A stretch of DNA of 35,276 nucleotides from positions 1 to 35,276 of the forward strand of contig NZ_NRQU01000049.1 of assembly GCF_004119495.1 (NCBI RefSeq). Direction: 5' to 3'. A program made the translations under genes and the position numbers. Origin of the DNA: Flavobacterium sp. YO12 (GTDB lineage: Bacteria > Bacteroidota > Bacteroidia > Flavobacteriales > Flavobacteriaceae). How positions within the stretch are numbered: position 1 is the first letter of the stretch; every line of letters starts with the position of its first letter. Under the pieces are notes generated by a model. It was given only the letters and a program-made list of their open reading frames with translations, was not told where the DNA came from and made no database searches. Positions 34,701 to 35,276 of this stretch are shown piece by piece.

Positions 34701-34923
34701 TTTGACCAGTTTGAAAGTAGAATTTACCTTCAGCATCCGTTACAACTCCGTGAGTTGTACCTTTAATGTTTATTGATGCCCCAATGATGGGCTGATTTGT
34801 AATGTCGTCAACTACAGTTCCGTCGAGTTTAGATTGTATTAATGGTTTCGTATTTTGTGCCTGAAATTGCAGGGATGTTAACAAAAAAGTAACCCATAAA
34901 ATGAGATTTATATTTTTTTTCAT
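31792..34923 (-). CDS. SusC family TonB-dependent outer-membrane transporter
   Basis: 1043 residues from the ATG at 34923. This start is preferred to the in-frame ATG at 34953 because MKKNINLILW matches the start of the other SusC (MKKSTKLILW) and places the leader element at the same distance. The domains are a signal peptide ending QFQAQ, a CarboxypepD-regulatory-like domain (GTVVDDITNQPIIGASINIKG), TonB-box-like VVVGYGTQ, the plug with SATAIYGSRGANGVVIITTKKG, and a 22-strand barrel to the last residues SGLNVTF. It would import a ligand with SusD, powered by TonB. The reading frame is intact, in contrast to its paralogue. Confidence 0.95.
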   Translation of the reverse strand: MKKNINLILWVTFLLTSLQFQAQNTKPLIQSKLDGTVVDDITNQPIIGASINIKGTTHGVVTDAEGKFYFQTGQKLPYTLIITYIGYKKTEIIVDKNPVIIHLKEERQELDELVVVGYGTQKRKDITGSVASVPKANLSQVTSSADNLLRGAVAGVVVTQSSGRPGASSSVRIRGGNSITAGNEPLYVVDGILIYNDNSNSSAGVSFAGASLNVLSTINPVDIESIEVLKDASATAIYGSRGANGVVIITTKKGTKGQDNISYQGYFGFQNVSKKLNVMNASEWASLRNDVQASIGQAPSFSPAQIEAFKNSGSYDWQSAAFRTAAPVQNHQLSFSGGDEKSRYAVSAGYFDQEGIVLGSDFKRISLRINYERNYSQNFKFGVNANYSNSVSNGVGTNGGAGAGRNPNPIVSVLLTAPVVPIKNADGSYNVTNNPYATSVNGFVPNPINDLENTTNETKINRILTSLFGEYKITKKLVAKVAVSGDVIGTKQNYYAPANTTTGAGTKGLASVGDRTVSSVLNENTLNYNTNFGENHKFSVLGGYTLQYTKGEVVNAGANTFVNDANTYNALQDGVAVKPYSDAFESVLKSWLTRVNYSYRGKYNFTLSARADGSSRFGSESLWGYFPSAGFSWNITDEEFANNIKGVTEAKLRITAGTTGNQEIGNYLSLASMGSVNYAFGGTLQTGLAPTRLANPDLKWEKTNQYNVGLDLSLLDRKINFVFDVYYKKTNDLLINVPIPLTSGYATVLQNIGGVENKGIEIGLTTENIKTENFSWNSNIVFSANKNKVTAIGNGVDQFFPVVPNGSLLQQQPVIVKVGKPLGTFWGYKTNGIFQTQEEVNTQPKINSLANTKVGDRRYVDTNGDGVITALDKGDLGTSQPKFVGSFSNTISYNDFDLNFSFQGSYGGKVFNALNQQLEISTLGTNAATTLVDRWTPTNPSNEIPRASSSPLGIVSERYVEDASFLRLKLITLGYTLPKSVSKKLGTKSVKFYVSAENLITWTKYTGYDPEVSSYEQNNLYPGIDFGSYPNSKTFISGLNVTF

Positions 34924-34964
34924 TTCTTTGTAATGGTTTTTAGTAATTAACAAGGCGCCCTGAA

Positions 34965-34980
34965 AGTTGATTTTTCAACT
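34965..34980 (-). promoter_or_regulatory. Small hairpin in the SusC leader
   Basis: AGTTGA-TTTT-TCAACT forms a 6-bp stem 42 bp before the ATG. The first SusC gene has a different but similarly placed stem (AAGGGGTT paired with AACCTCTT, one mismatch), so the structure rather than the sequence may be kept. Confidence 0.4.
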
Positions 34981-34999
34981 CTCTAATGTGTCCTTGATC

Positions 35000-35046
35000 T
35001 AGTGATAAATATTCTTTAAGCCTCGCCATTTCTGTTGCCGCAGAAA
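35000..35046 (-). promoter_or_regulatory. Conserved two-block leader element upstream of the second SusC gene
   Basis: This is the second copy of the element at 20538-20585: the 20-mer at 35000-35019 and the 19-mer at 35028-35046 are identical to it. Here the dyad extends to a perfect 10-bp stem (GCCATTTCTG at 35025-35034, CAGAAATGGC at 35041-35050), followed on the plus strand by seven T. That is a convincing plus-strand terminator shape, opposite to the direction of susC, so a short antisense RNA ending here is possible. Confidence 0.7.
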
Positions 35047-35057
35047 TGGCTTTTTTT

Positions 35058-35276
35058 ATTTACAGCAGCAGGTTTGCATCATTTTCATTTTAGTTTTTTT
35101 AGTTGTTAATTATTTTCTTTTTTAAAATTGAGATATATTCAAAGATCTTTTCTGAAGCTGTTTAGTGCCGCAAATAGAGGTTTGAACTATAAAATGTAAT
35201 GTGGTGGTGAAATTTAAAAGTCTCGTTTTTTATTAGATTTTTAAAAACAATCTATTGTAAACGAATGATTTGCGTT
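35058..35276. other. Region upstream of the second SusC leader
   Basis: About 220 bp of AT-rich sequence to the window end. I see no gene, RNA or clear repeat in it. Confidence 0.5.

Noticed and set aside
34924..34953. Ten-residue extension of the second SusC from the ATG at 34953
   Set aside because: Alignment with the paralogous SusC start and the equal leader distance favour the ATG at 34923.

Overview
The window is AT-rich and carries SusC/SusD outer-membrane uptake pairs, lipoproteins with Bacteroidota lipoboxes, a TAnnTTTG-type promoter and few Shine-Dalgarno sequences. Together these point to a chromosomal segment of a Flavobacterium-like member of the Bacteroidota. I saw no tRNA, rRNA, CRISPR array, phage or transposase gene.

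Layout. (1) Positions 74-5751, minus strand: a secreted M28 peptidase lipoprotein, a DUF3667 membrane protein, a secreted dienelactone-hydrolase-like protein, a secreted penicillin-acylase-family hydrolase and an Lrp/AsnC regulator. (2) 5946-7196, plus strand: ornithine aminotransferase (rocD), divergent from the Lrp gene. (3) 7331-20462, minus strand: eight genes plus one gene remnant, read from right to left. They are SusC (broken by a -1 frameshift), SusD, a secreted YtcJ-like amidohydrolase, the remnant of a flavin monooxygenase, an intact SsuD-like flavin monooxygenase, an APC permease, serine O-acetyltransferase, a family 2A encapsulin shell (SrpI-like), and a cysteine desulfurase with a roughly 245-residue N-terminal encapsulation extension. 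(4) 21234-34923, minus strand: a second cluster, read right to left as SusC, SusD, arylsulfatase, a 39-residue membrane peptide, a sterol-desaturase-family protein, a rhodanese-thioredoxin protein, a second sulfatase, a YeiH-type putative sulfate exporter and a third sulfatase.

How it may work together (inference). Both large clusters look like organosulfur scavenging loci. The second would import sulfate esters through SusCD, cleave them with three formylglycine sulfatases and handle the released sulfate. The first would import another organosulfur compound, trim it with the amidohydrolase, oxidatively remove sulfite with the SsuD-like monooxygenase, make O-acetylserine with the serine acetyltransferase, and move sulfur from cysteine into the encapsulin via the packaged desulfurase. 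The most striking feature is therefore a sulfur-handling protein nanocompartment placed at the end of a SusCD-headed gene cluster. The two SusC genes share a conserved two-block leader element at the same distance from their start codons, which suggests shared regulation of both clusters.

Between genes there are dispersed palindromic repeats, a 137-bp inverted-repeat-bounded element and several terminator-like hairpins.
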